Positions 40,201-55,200 of a stretch of DNA of 64,000 bases are shown in pieces. The notes beneath the pieces were generated by a model that did not search any database, was not told the origin of the DNA, and was given only the letters and a program-made list of their open reading frames with translations. A program made the translations under genes and the position numbers. The stretch is from Asterias amurensis. Lineage: Eukaryota; Echinodermata; Asteroidea; Forcipulatida; Asteriidae. The stretch spans positions 5,572,931 through 5,636,930 of the forward strand of contig NC_092667.1 in assembly GCF_032118995.1 (NCBI RefSeq). The letters run 5' to 3'. The stretch's first letter is position 1, and each line of letters begins with the position of its first letter.

Positions 40201-43200
40201 TGTTTAGCCTACTATCGAAAGCTGCATGTTATGGGCTTCTAACCAAAACCATTAATTTCAAGAGTGATTATACCTTCCCTTTAAGTTGATTGTTCAACGA
40301 CTTTCATCATGTCCACTAATTAATTTGCTCATAGTGTTTTGTTTTGCTCCACTTCCGCTTTTAGTTCCTCAAAGCTATGTATATTTTTTCATTTTGTCTT
40401 AGTTTGGTTAATCCTTTTCTGTCGCCTATTATTTATCAATACCTTCCAAACCCTAAGGGCGTGGCAGCCTCCCACTTTATCCTGATGCTGGACGGATGCC
40501 TTTGATACGCACATCCATCCTCTAAGAACCCAACCAACTACATCAGCCTCCCTCGCAATCCTTCAAACTAGACACGCCCACAGTTCTATGCTTCCATTCT
40601 AGTACACCTCATATTGTAAAATGAAGTTTACTCTTTCCTCGAAATTGCCCAAGGCGTAAAAAGAACGGATAGATGAGTGTCAAAAATGGTTTCCGTGAAG
40701 GAATCCGTCGGATGACTTGAGTTTGTACTTCTGTTGACGTGGTCGAACTTTTGAACCCAGTCTTAGATGCCATGGGTGGCTTTACGAAGCTGTCAACGGC
40801 GTCCTGTGCTCATCGGATGTCAAAATCAGCACCCAGGGATCACAATTTGAAGATTAAAGGAGTATTCACTATCAGATTGTGGGATCTTTTACCAAATCTC
40901 CAGTTGATTCAATCCAGGATACTGGGTATCTTTGAAAGTTTTTCCTTATCTATATGCTCTTTTTTACTCGTGAATTAAGTGTGCCACTCTGTATAGCCAT
41001 AATGGGTTTTGATCTAGTTTCTGTCCTGTAAGCACACAAGTTTGCTTAGCAGAAATAATTGCTAAGCAGAAGCAGGTTACCAACCATCATTCATTTAAGT
41101 TTTCATGATCTTTAAATGTTATTAAGTGTAGGCTGCTGCTATTTACTTACCATTTTGTATCGTATCGTTGCAACTGTGTCATCGTTTGACTACAAGAGAG
41201 TCACCTCTGACCCTACTCCCTTGACTAGTAATCTTAGATTTAACGTTACAATTTATTTAAGTCAATGATCGTAAAATGTGTTTGCTGCAAAAGTTTACTG
41301 TATTTGCTGTACACAATTATGACATTTACAATGTCACACATCGCTCTACCTCAGGGCCAGAGTCAGCTGAACAGCTGTAGTGGAAAACGGATGTGGGTTT
41401 TTGCTAAACTATTAAGACTTGTAAAATTAATTCCTTCCAAACGAAACCAAATATCCGTAGTATAGAACTCACTGAAGGATTTTGTTTAAAGACTGCTCCG
41501 CAAGGATATCAAGAAAAGTTGTATCATGAAATCGAGCAAGGAAACCACTTGTCATAAAAAAATTGCTGAATAAAGATTTATCTCGGGTGTTTTCTGTGAA
41601 AAGAGGAACAAATGTTGTTCTTTACAGTTTCATTTATCGTATTTTCTTATTACGTTTTTCCTTTTTAAAGATAAAGTACCTGCTTTTGGATTAAAGACAA
41701 AGTTCTTTTCGGGGTCATTGATCAAAGTATGACCCTAATTTAAAAAGGCCAACTCACAAGTTGAAAGAGTTAACCAAGAGAAAGAAACATCTTTGTTACC
41801 CCCCCCCCCCCCCCCCCCCCATTTACGTTGGATGGAAACAATCTGAAGTACGCTAATCATAGAAGGATGTAAACTATAATTAAGATATTAACCTGATTCT
41901 GAGGAAAAATATTTATTTATTACAACCCATTGCACGCAAGGCGTTGGCTACTATCCCGTCGGGGATATTTTGTCTATAGGAAACAATGGTTAACAACTTT
42001 GATGAATTACAGAAGCAAATTGAATGACGTCCTCTATCAAATTAAATTAATTTGCGGTGTGTTATACATTGTCTTGGAATCACCGCAAAATTGCTTGTCT
42101 TATTTCATTTCTGAAGGTGTCCTATAATTATAGCTTTAGGAGTCCTTTGAAGGCACCGGACACCTCTGGCAATTGTCAAAGACCAGTGTGCTCACTTGGC
42201 GTATCCCAAATCTGTGAATAATGGGCTCAATTGGTCATCGAAGTTGCAAGAGAATAATGAAAGAAAAAACACCCCTCTTTGCACAAATTTGTGTGATTTT
42301 AGATGCCTAAAAAAACCTCTTATTCCAATGTATATACATGGATGAAGAGAAGCAATGAGTGAAGTGCCTTGCTCAAGGACACACGTGTCATGACTAGAAT
42401 TGAACCCATTACGACAATGCAACCATCAGAACTTGGGTCAGATGCAGAGAACATTCGACCACCAGTCACACACACCACAATGACTCTATATAAAGACGGA
42501 TGTAGGTGTCAACCCGAAAGTTAATTGATTATTCAGTTCATACAAAATTACTTTATATCGATCCTCTGGAGACATGTTAAAGTCTCAAAGACTCTAATAG
42601 TCAAGAAAAGGTGTTTGAAGAAAGTATAAATGCAACTTCCTAAAAGACACACAGTCCGTGACGATTCACAGAGATCGAGAGTCCGTATCGAGTTTCCCCC
42701 TTTCCACAACAAAACGGTTGCACCTTTAAATATGTACATGCCCATAAGTGATCCCTCAAGTTCCCACATGCAATACTCCCCAACCAATCACAGCCTGCGA
42801 TGGGGGAATAGACTTTGACGTCATCAATAATGGGGCCCAAATGGTATCATCACAAAGGTTGGGAAGTTCACATTGGGAAATACAACTTACTGTCCTGACA
42901 GTTTTCTTACTAATTGCCCGGATGTTGCTAGAGGCGATTCCTGACACTGGAGAGGTTCATGAGGTGAACTTGACAGCTATAGACCTGTTCACACAGCGGC
43001 ATTTTTAGCAGGGGTCACTTGTTTTATTGGAGAGCAAGGTTGTACAATTTGTGCTTTGTGTCAAAGGAGAACAATGTTTAGGCTGTCCAAGGTCCCTTGT
43101 GAAATCTTTCTCAAACTGCCCATCTTTATGGATTGTCCTTTCACACGAGGTGAGTTTTGTCAATGTCACAACCATGCTAAATTTAAGCAAGAGACCCTTG

Positions 43201-46200
43201 TTAAATTGCTGTTTTGTGAAAGAGCTTTAAGTCCCTTTTGGAAACCACGACTTTTGGTATGGGGCTCCGGCTTAAATCATGACAAGTTATTTTGAAAACG
43301 TGCACGTTCGGAACAGGGGTTTCAACGTAGCCGAAGCTGGTAGCCAAGGCACAAAGCCCTGTTTTCGATAAGGCCCGATAGTGCCATGCAGAAACGTTTC
43401 TCAGATTGACAATTATTTTGTTAAATCCCTGTCTCTAAATTTTAGAAGGGAATCGTTTCGCCAAATGGAAAGTTTCTCATTGCTTCTTACCAATAAGCTT
43501 TAATAGACATTAAGTTTTGGAGTCATAAGCAAAGGTGTAACCCTTTAAAAAAACGAAAATTCCCGTTTGGGGTTGGGCTCTTGGGGTTTGGGTGGGGGTG
43601 GGGTTGGGGTTTGTACAATATGCACCCAATTGACAGAAGTAAGTACTTGCAGTTGAAGAGACACGCATGTTCCTAAAGATCTAACTTTACCTTTCCCATT
43701 GGGGCTTGTTTGTATAGTTCACGATGACGAAACTTAAATTAGACGTGTTTTCATTCGTTATCTTGTCCCACCATCCACATCCTATGTCATTTCCTGTACA
43801 GAGGAAGAGTAAATGGATAAGGGAAATGTTACAATAACCCCTTGAAGCACGCCTATAGTTATCACACCATTGGCTGGTTCCCTTTCAAAGAGTGACAGCC
43901 TAAAAACGGACAATTTATCTTTTTAAACAAAAAAAGTATGAAGAGTTTGAGCTGGCATACACTCTTAAATCTCCCGGGTCAGAATTGAACCGGATTGGTG
44001 CAAGATAATGTGTATTTCCACCTTGTGATGTCTCATGAATATTTAACAAGGTCACTGCATATTCATATCATGAAATTGGCGGCAACCAATTGCTTCTTTG
44101 TTCGACTAGCCCACCGTTGACACTGCGCCGAGTTGCGATCTTTGTCGAAAACTAAGACAGCGCCTTCTTTGAAAAAAACATGTTCTTCTTTTCTTGGGTT
44201 CGGTTCGAACGATCACAGATTGACGTTTAATTCAATTTATTTCAATTATACATTTATTCCACACTCTTGTTGAATATGTTTGGACTACGCTACAACTTTT
44301 TCATTCTAAGAGTAGACAGTTTTGCTTGAGTATCGTTTAAAAGACACTTTGTCCTTAATAGATACAGTACACAAACATGAAACCAAAACGTTACACATCA
44401 GATCATGTTCCCATGAAAACAAAACCATGCAAAGATCATTTCCTTGAATATTGTTTAATGTTTATCTCTTATTGATTAAACCAAGAAGTAAAACTGACAC
44501 AAAATGTATACATGTTCTTTTTTGAAGTCCTGCCAAAAGTTATCCGGGAAGTGACGTTGGGTAGGCATCACTTACCACAAGCCACTCCAAGCCCCTAAGT
44601 ACCACACTATGAGGCCCGGTGAAGGTCCCACGACCCTCTTCAAATGGGAAATCCCTGACCGAAACATAATGGTTTTGCCTTCGGTTATGACCTTCTTAGA
44701 CACGGCACTTTAAATCGATTATGGTACTCTACAATTGATATGTAATTCGGTACATGATTACTAGATGTGCCATTAGCTTATTTAGACCATGTTTAGACAT
44801 GTGAAAGCACTGGACGTTCTTCATTTATACACACAGGGTGGATTAGTTTTCTGGGTTGGTTTTGCCATCCAATTATAAACATGACTGAATGATAATCAGT
44901 TACAAAACTCATATCATCAAAACTAGAAATAATCTCATATCATCAAAACTAGAAATAATCTCTTTCGCTTTGGTTAAGAGATCTACCATCGACAATGGAA
45001 ACTTCCTCTGCATATGACACATTACCAAGTGGTAATAACTGGACTGTTGTCAGTGGTTCACCGTACACGGATGTACTAACAACTACCCACCAGGAATCGG
45101 CTTCTGTGGCAAGTAAGTAAAACATGCCGTTTGAAGGCACCGTGGACTCTATTGGTTTGGCTCAAAAACTTACTATGGTAAACGAGCAATGGAGAGCTGT
45201 TGATAGTATAAAACATTGTGAGAAACGGCTTCCTCTGAAGTAACGTAGTTTTTGAGAAAGATGTAAGTTCTCACTCAAATATTTTAATATTTAAAGTCTT
45301 TTAAAAAAGACTTCAGGCCTGAAGCCTTTTTTCGGCATCTGAAATTAAGCACACAATTATTGTGTAACAATGGTGTTTTTTCTTTCATTGTTCTTTGGCA
45401 ACTTCGATGATCTTGTTAGAGTCCAAACTTTCCTAGATTTGTTATTATATGCATATGTTGGTATACATCAAGTGAGAATATACTGGTCTTTGGTATTACC
45501 AAGAACGTATCCCCAGTGCCTTTAAATTGAAATTCTTATTTTCTCTCTATCCCTGAGCTGTCTGTTGCCAAGCATTGCCCATATGTTCTTCGTTTATCTA
45601 TTTTTCTCTTTTTCTTGTTCGGTTTCTTGGAGTCAAAATTGTTGTTTTGCATGATGATAAAAAGCCCTCTTGAAATATGGTGGACACTACATGAGTTCAC
45701 TGTTTGGTTTGATTGTATACAGACAGACTTTACCCAAACCACATAGCAGCATTGTAAACGCGTCCACCATATCTCAGAACGGCTATAATTGGGTTTTCCG
45801 ATCGCAATTGGAGGTGACCTCCCTAACATTTTCCACCTATAGAAGTCTAACGGTTCGAAGCTTAAAATATGGATTGCGTTTTCAGTCCCACTTCTAACAT
45901 TTTCAACGGCACCTACAGCAAACCCCATTTGAGAAATAGAGCCCAATTAGGAACCATTGTTTCATTATATAGTTACCTATAGCATGATGACCTCAGTATA
46001 GTGCCACTCCATGTCCCGGTTGGTTTACCGGGTGAGGGGGGGGGGGGGTGAAAAATGGTGGCAATGTTTTGCTACTCTTGGTTTACTGTGGTACCATAAT
46101 TGACGGTTCATTTGCTTCCATTGTAAGGGATACAACATCAACCGTAAGGAACTAGATTGAACTAGTTGTGGTTGTCAACAAACTCGCCTTGACAATCAAG

Positions 46201-49200
46201 TTTCCAACTTCGTAATCAAGTTTTCATGGCAACAACAAAAACCTATGAAAGTTGTGCTTGATTTTTGGATGGGGTGGCGGGGGTTGGCACTCACGTGGCG
46301 GCCATCTTGTTTTATCTCTCTGCGTGAATTTACTTCATCCAAACAGAGACTAGATGGTGATTTAGTCAGGCACCTTATGTATAACGTGATTAAACATTAT
46401 TCCTTAGATTTGTTTATGCAAGAAACACGGAAGAGGAATTGCAATAACATACGACTCTGTTTGTTTATTTGATACCAAGAACAACTGTGGAAAAGAACCC
46501 AACATTTATTGTGGTCGAACATGCAAACGACTGGTTTGGGAAATTCCATTCACAATATTGTGAAATCCGACTCAGTGCTTGGCTAACTTCCTTTTACCTA
46601 ATCATTCTTTAAATCGTAAAGTGAATATTTGAAACCACGATTTTATGTAGATGCATTGTTCTCATTTTAAAGGGTCTGTATCATTAGGTAAGCACTCTTA
46701 AAATTCTTGTCAATACACACTCACTTGATTAGTACATTTGCTTTTGATAGCGTGAAGAAGTTGAGAATTATTTAAATTCGATAGTGTGGTTATGATAATA
46801 ATTTCATCAGTTTTTGCTCCCCAAATTTAGTCTGAGAAACGTTTCTGCCAGAACTATTCCATAGACGGGTTATTCTTGCGTGTACATAACCGCTCTGGAT
46901 TTTCGGCGAAATATCAAAAATGATATATTTTCAAAAGAAATCATCACATTAGTTTCATTATATATCATAATATTTATAGTTATAATTTGATGCATAAGTT
47001 GAGATACACCAAGTGAAAAGACTGGTCTTTGCCAATTAACAAAGGTGTCCAGTACCTTAAAGCAGCTCTATGAATGAACTTGAGCACAGATCATCTTTAG
47101 CCATTGGTTTTTGAAGAATACCTTAAATCTAATCGTGCGAAATCCATTCTTAAACACGCGGTAAGCACATTACACGATCAAGAAGAAGAAAAAACTAAAG
47201 TACAACGGAAGTGTTGCCATGGGATAATCAGAGCCAACTTCCGAGCGTCTACAGAGCGTCAAGGTTCCCCGGGCATGATCTCTCGTAATAAAAAATGACC
47301 AATAAAAGTTGTCTAAGAGTGCGGTGGGCAGTGGGTTTCCTACCTTAAAGGCACTTGCCAAGTTTAGGAATTGTCAAACACCAGTCTTCTCACTTAACAA
47401 TAACAAGTCTGTGAAAATTTGAACTCAATTGGTCTTCGAAGTTGCGAGAGAATAATGGAAGAAATAGCACCCTTGTCGCACAAGTTGTGTGCTTTCAGAT
47501 GCTTGAATTGGATACCTCAGCGAGGTCTCGAATTCAATTCAAGAGTAAGAAATTACGTCTTTCTCAAAAACTAGGTTACTTCAGAGGGAGCCGTTTCCCA
47601 CAGTGTTTTATACTATCAAGTAAGTTTTTATGCCAACATTTTTTTGAGTAGTTACCAATAGTGTCAAATGCCTTTAATGATAATGGGAGATGCTTGATTA
47701 TATACCTGCCCAAGGCCGTGGCTTTATATCCTCTCTCGTTTTGGCAGATAGGTTTGACGGCCACAAAAAAAAGCAATGGCGACCTTGTACAAGGATTGGC
47801 AGGTAGTAGTGGATTTGTATATGCCAAGATGCTAACCGCCCGTTTGAAAGCCAGACCCCCTCCCATTATAAATGAAAACCAAATAATGTTTTCCCTCTTA
47901 ATGATTTTCACCGAACTTTATAAACAACTGTACGATTGTGAAAATTATGCTACAGCCAACAGCTATATTTTGTTACTGATAAAAATGGTTTATTAAAAAT
48001 GTTTACTAAAGTTTTCAATAAGCATGCACCCTGTGCACATTCCAGCATATTATTTGGTAACGTTTTAGTTCAAACACCGGGGAAAAAATTTATGTTCAGG
48101 AATTTGTTTGCATGTTTATGTCGGTTGCTAACAATCCACAGAGCCATTTTACAAAAAGTGAATCAAAATGCATTCATATTCTTATTTCTAACCCATTTAA
48201 TTATAATCGAATTAAATACACCATCACATGGCAACTGTCAGCTTGTGCAACAAGTTAATTCCAGCGTCCCGTCAACTGTTTTGAAATGTCATAACGAAAT
48301 AATCCTAACTCGAGGGGTTAGACTTGACAGGATTGCACATGGTTGGCAAACTTTCTATTACGTGATCTTCCTGTTTAAATTAGAAATTTTAAAGGCAAGT
48401 TCGATATATACATTTCAAAATAGTTGTTAGCATCAAACTTTAATTGGTAACGAACAATGGAGAGCTGACGTGGATAGTAAAACAGTGTGAGAAAAGTCCC
48501 GCTGAAGCAACATAGCTTTTTGTTTTCTTCACTTACGCAAGTAAGAGTCCCACCTCTCCTGAAGAAAATCAAAGTATGCTAACCGAAACGTCAAGTTTTC
48601 ACACCACCGGCTTTACCCATACAGGGAGGGGAAGCATGCGGGGAAATAAATGGGTGGCATTTGTTCTTATACCATTAAACTGTGATACATTTTCTCGGTT
48701 CCATTGGAGTCAATGTGGGTTCAAGGTGGGGTCAATGGGGGTCAAGGGAGGTCAAGGTGGTGTGGGAGCAAGGGTGGTGTGTGTGTGGGGGGGGGGGGTA
48801 CCACACTGCCCCTTATTGTTACGCCAACTGACCAAGACCAACCCCAACTCATTAGTTCCGCCTACTGCAGTAGATATTTGAGAAATATGTTAATACCTTT
48901 CTGATACTACGGTAATTCAATCAAATTAATGACTAGTTTGTCTATTGTCTAAATAGAGGATCATGGTGTGTTAATGACACTGAACTTTAATTGGTTTGAA
49001 TCACATCCAGAAATAACAAGTTGGAAACCGGAAACTCCATACGGAGAACAGTTTCGCATAGTCACTTAAAAAAATAATGTCATGTTTTAAGCATTTCTGG
49101 TGTCTCTCATAAAATGAAAACAAAACTAAAAACAGGCCCAGAGAAAGAAGATGAGGCAGTCAGACGATGAAACTTGTGAAGAGAGTGTAGGGCTTGTAGC

Positions 49201-52200
49201 GTTAGTTTCTGTCAGAAACGGCCTTGGGTGGTGGGCCATGGTAAAACAAGACTATAAATATTTGCTAAACTTTGCGGTATATGTGTGACGTATTTAAATA
49301 TATTGTTGTCTTGCCTTTCACCTCTGTTGAACCTGGTTCGAATCCCACCTCGCATGTTGGTTTCAATCCCGACATCACACGTGGGTTTTCCCTATGGAGG
49401 TGGGGGGGGGGGGGGGGGGGAGTAACCCTGTTTGTTTCCCTAAACCACATCTAGCTCTTAAATTTGTGTCTTCTCATATTCTTAGGCATATGCAGATCAA
49501 AGCGCTGGTCGCTTTGGATTCTCCACTGTTTTTCATTAACCAGAAAAGATACAACAATAGGCGCGCCATAACAAAAATGTTTTCCTGGTTATTTTGTTTA
49601 TAAGGATATGATTCTAACCACAGAACTTATTTACTTAGTTGTTTTGTTCTCATCATAACAGGGAAGTACATGGATTTAAACATGTCTAGCATACTATACG
49701 CAATAGCTGGAGCTGTGGTAGTGCTCTGCATTCTGATACATGGATGTCTATTCTATCGAAGATGGTGAGTACAATCCCAAATATTCTTAGGCACTGGACA
49801 CTATTGGTAATCACTGTTGTTACTTGTTCACGATCAATGGGGAGATGTTGATAGTATAAAACATATTGAGAAACGGCTCCCTCTGAAGTATCGTAGTTTT
49901 CGAGAAAGAAGTAATTTTCACTATTCATTATCAATGGAGAGCTATTGACAGTATAACATTGTGAGAAATGACTCCCTCTGAAGTAACGTAGTTTTCGTGA
50001 GAAAAAAAGTAATTTTTCACTAAAATATCTGAATTTGATTTCGAGACCTCAGAATTTTAATTTGAGGTCTCGAAATGAAGCAACATAAAACATAACTTCG
50101 TGTGACAAGGGTTTCTTTTCGACGACCATGCAGTTGAGTTCAAATTTCCACAGGTTTGTTATTTTGTGCATTTTATGTTGAGATATACCAAATGAGAAGA
50201 CTAGTCTTTGACAATTGCCACATCTATCGTATTCAGTGGAAAAACTTTAAACCCGGAATGATTGCACAAAATGTATGCATTCGTTTATAATTTCCATCAC
50301 ATGCACACAAAACAAGGATCATGTTGTTCAACAATGTTTAATTTCAAATAATGCCTAGCTGTATGCCTACATACTTTTAATTTGTTATTTTTTTAAACCA
50401 GGTTTTCGGATTTCAACTCCGTTTTACATGCTCTGAAAATATGTTAATATTGACCTGTCAAAATCCTCTGCAAGTAATCCGGCTGGCTATTTTAGAGTTT
50501 AAAAAACATCCCTTTATTTACAAAGTATGAACTATAGCGATAACCCTGGCAGATTGAAATGACAAGCCAACTGGCCCTGCTCAGCGTAAAATTTATGGTC
50601 TTTAAATTTAAAACATTAGGCAGGCAAACCATGACATAGAATATGATCATTTATAACATTTGATGGTAGACCGAATCCTAATATTACCCCCTGTGCACCA
50701 CATTAATTCAAGTTCGTTAATACAAACTTCCTGGCGTAAAGGTTACACCACACCGCAAATTTCCGAACCAAGCTGGACTAGACTCAAAAAGTCCAGAGAA
50801 TTTGAAAAAATGCCCAAATCACAGTTCTTGAATCGAGAGGTAAAGTTAACCTTTCTTAAAAGGAATAAGATTCCCCTTTCATATTTCTTGTTTTGCCTGA
50901 GGGGTTCCAACAACTGTTGCCTACCTTTTACAATGTGTTAAATTAGACAATTTCTGTCTACCGGCGTTATAAAGCAATAAGATACCTTTGGGACTCTTGG
51001 TGGCAGCAGACTTACCAGGTAAAATTCGTTGTTATCGGTCATGTGCGCACGCTCAGAACTACGTAAACAATGGACATTTACCTGGTTAGTCTGCCGCCAC
51101 ATAGCGTTCCAAAGTCTCCTATTGAAATTATACAACCTATAGCATCAGGGGTACCGATAATGCAAAACTGCTTCCCCTTTAAGATGCTCCCCTGGCTGCT
51201 GCTTCCCATGCTGTAACGTAAAATTGGGTGTGATCAACCCGAAATGTTATGACAAAAGATTCATGAACGAATTATTTCTCAGATTCAAATGTTTTTGGAT
51301 GAACATTTTTAGTTCCTCCCCAAAACCCTAATCTACGAGCATCCTTTCTCACAACAGTTTCCCACGAAGTAAGTTTTTATGGTCTTTGTTTTTCGGAGTA
51401 AACGCCAATCTGTGTCAAGCTTCTCAATCCGCATCAAGCATCAAGAATGCACTCACCATCTCAATCAGGGAGTCAGACTTTTTATGCAACTTCAAGAAGT
51501 GTATCAACAATTCTTTATACCCAATCTCCAAAATTCCAATCTCAATCTCGATTCCAAAGTAGCCCCTTGCCCTGCCTCAAAAACAAAAGGAATCTCCTAA
51601 ACACCTATTAAACTATATTACAACCTTGTCTTTTACTTGCCTCTAATAACGTTTATATGTTTTTAACTGCCTTTACAGGAGACTCAAGCGAGTGAGGGCG
51701 TCTGTGACAGGCAGCCCGGACAGAGGCTGGAGTTGGTCTAAAACTCCTGGTAAAGCGACTAACTGGTCTAAAACTCCTTGGAAAGCGACTAACCATGAAT
51801 CTTCCACCATGGACGCCATTGATATTGAGTTAGGAGACCACAAGGAGTTAGTCTCTTCTGATTCGTCCAGAATCCAACTGGCAAAATCCTCTCCCTCCTC
51901 TTCACTGCTTGATCAAGACTTGAACGAGAGGAGAAGGTCATCAACTAGGATAAGGGTGCTTCCTGCCCTGGCCTTATCAAGGAGCTCTAGTGCGGCGTCG
52001 GGTCAACCCGAGAATGGTCCAGACGAGGGAGATAGCGAGGATGAGCTATCTTCCAATTTCAGCAAAAGTCTTACGATGGATGCTGTGGAGAAAAATGAAA
52101 CCTCAAAGTGTACCTCTGATGTGACAGCATCCCCAGGTAACGAGCCATGTTCCGAATACGAGCTCTTACAATGTGGGACTGCCGGAACACCAAACGAACA

Positions 52201-55200
52201 AGACACTAAACCTGACACGACTTGCAAAACAAACACTATCCCTACAATACTCCAAACCCAACCCAGCGAAGAACATACCGAATACCAACTTTTGAACGCT
52301 GGCGTTCAAACGAGGAAAAACATTAAAAAACATCCAAAGGATCTATTTAAAAGAAGGTCTTACAGTTTCGACAACCTTCCGGTTTTAGGGGCGGGTGGCT
52401 ATGCCGAGCTAAAGCAAACTATTTCGGGTACCTTGCAGCCAGGACGTGGACGGAGCGCGAGTGAAAGCCAAGGACATTCCCCTAAAAGTCCGAAAAATAA
52501 AGTCAGCTTCGATGACAAATCTATTTCTGGACCTTCAAACGCAGACCCTACGTATTTTACACTTGTTCCTGATTCGGAGCAGGAGCCGAATCATGATAAG
52601 AGGTATCGGACACTTCCACCCATAAAAACCAACGTTACAAAAACTGACGAATCCTCCGGCAAGCGAAAATTGAGTCTCAGTTCCTTTAAGTTCTCCAGGA
52701 AGAGTAAAAAATCGGACAAGAAGAAGAATAAGACCCCACCCAGTTCCCCTGCACGTAAAGCCAGCCCGGAAACCTCATCCGCGATCTATGAAGAACCAGA
52801 GTTCATTGAGGAACCAAACCCAGCCACTTGTCCTGTTTACTTTACTCTTGAGCAGCCAGAGAAGAGTGCCATTGGGAAATGTGAGGAGAACATTCTCTCA
52901 AAGGATTCCAAAACCGGAACTAAATCATTACTCTTCAAAAACTCTCCCAAAAATCACAAAAAGAGCAAAGGCACCAGGAATATCATTTCATATAAAAAGA
53001 ATCCTGAGCATGAAAACTTCAAGAATGCTGATGACGGATACGAAGATTTGGAAGCTTCTGCAGAAAGTTCAAAAGTAGATGATTCACCTGTTTATGATAC
53101 ACTCGAGCCCGGACCTGTTGCACCCCCTGTTCCGTCAAACAATAACAGCGGCCCAGTTATAGGGAAAACTACCACCGGGGCGCCGCTGAGACAATTCAAG
53201 CCGGCAAACAGAGAGCTACCCAAAAGGCCTTCTCAGAACGTCTATGACTGCATCGAGCGAGGAGCCTTCCCATCGCCAGGGTCCAACCAAAGATCGCAAA
53301 CCCTTCTACCCACGACAAGACGAGGGTCCAGCCCGTCTTCCCAGAGGTTTAATCAATCACCTTCAACAGCCTATGATTCTCTTTGCCCCTCTACTCTGCC
53401 AGAGCAACTCAAAGCAGCTACCTTAAGGCGTGGCTCATCTCCAGAGCCAGCCAGAAGCCAACCAGACGCAGTCTACGACCTTCTGAATCCAGAAACCTTC
53501 TCTCAACAGGCCTCAGATGGTTCCGCAAAGAAGCTTGCACTGCGTCCTGGAGTAGGTCCAAAACCAAAATCATTACGGCTTCAAAGGAACACCAGCCTAA
53601 CCTACGACACCTTACACGAGGAGTTACAGATCAGACGGGGCTCTCTGGGAACTAGACCTGCAATCAACACCAGCCCGAAACCTCTAATAAGAACTAGCTC
53701 CTTGTCAAAAATACAAAGAGGGCGCCCTGATATCTCCCCCAAACCATCACCTCGAGGACAAGACTCGGTGAACACAAAACCAGTGGTTCCAAAGAAACCC
53801 ACTTTAAACGGAAACACAAAACTCAAGAACGACGACGAATCGCAAAATGGCGAAGACCCTGTGTATTTCACGCTGAATGCAGACGCTAGCTCCGAGCCTA
53901 TTTAGCTCATATTTTGTACTATAATTTTGCAAAAGTAAAATCAAGAACATACTCATATATTCGTATATAACTTGTTGTTTTTAGTCGACCCTTTCCAAAG
54001 AGATTGTAACATATTTGTTTAAATGACTAAAAACATAATTCCGCACTAATAGACGGAGAACGTTCGAATGCTCGCGAGACTTGCCCAGTCTTATTGTGGC
54101 TATGCTGGGTGAACCAAACAGAGTAATTTGTATATAAGAGACCCCCGACCTCCTTGTACCTTACGGCTAAAACCTTAAAGGTAATCTCTACTGATTCTGA
54201 CTAAACTAAAATTGACCTTGTGTTGTATATAAAAATGAAATAAGAACCACAATTAGTGATTGTTTACACTATTAATAGAGGTCTCATTGAAGAAGGCTGT
54301 CTTTTTCTTACCCAGAAATATTATTTATCATGACAAAATATTACAATTTAATGCTGATGAATATTCCATTATTTAGATGAGCACCTATTTAATATGTAAG
54401 TACGGAACGGGAGTGTTATTGTTATTATTAATGTTTTCATTATTACAATTCTGTTTTGCATAATGTTAACGAAAATGGAAGCTGTGACTAAAGGGAAAAT
54501 TAACCAATACTGTGTGTATATAATCCTTTGTTAATTTTCCATTTGTGTTTATATATGGAAGTTAGTTTCATCAGTCACGAATTATTTATTTGGATTGGGT
54601 TTCGTTTGTAAGCATTGACTCTCTATACATGTAGTACACAAACCACGGTCCTTTTTTAAACCACGGTATCGGCTTCAGCCTCCGTCCTCTCCTTTGAAGC
54701 CCTAGGCGCGTACGCATAGCACGCGCCATTTAAAGAAACACGTTGCCTTGGATCGGACGAGTTGGTCTATAAAAAGCGTCTGTAACCCTTTTTCATAAAA
54801 TGCATATGGTTGGAAAGATGTTTTAAAAGTAGAATACAATGATCCACACAAGTTTGCCTCGAAATTGCGTGGTTTTCTTTTTACTGTGCAAACAATACAC
54901 GGTCGGCCATTTATGGGAGTCAAAATTTTGACTCCCATAAATGGCCGACGTGTTAGTCGACGAGGTAAAAGGAAAACCGTGCAATTTCGAGGCATGTTTG
55001 TGTGGATCATTGTATTCTACTTTTACAACATCTTTCTACCCATGTGCATTTTATAAAAAACGGTTACAAACGCTTTTCAAATACCAACTCGACCGATCCA
55101 AGGCAACGTGTTCCTTTAATGTCAACGGGGCCGGCCAAGCTAGGCTGAGCCGAATCTGGAGCTAAAGCCGTTGTCTCGAAAAGGCCTTATGTTCTGGCAA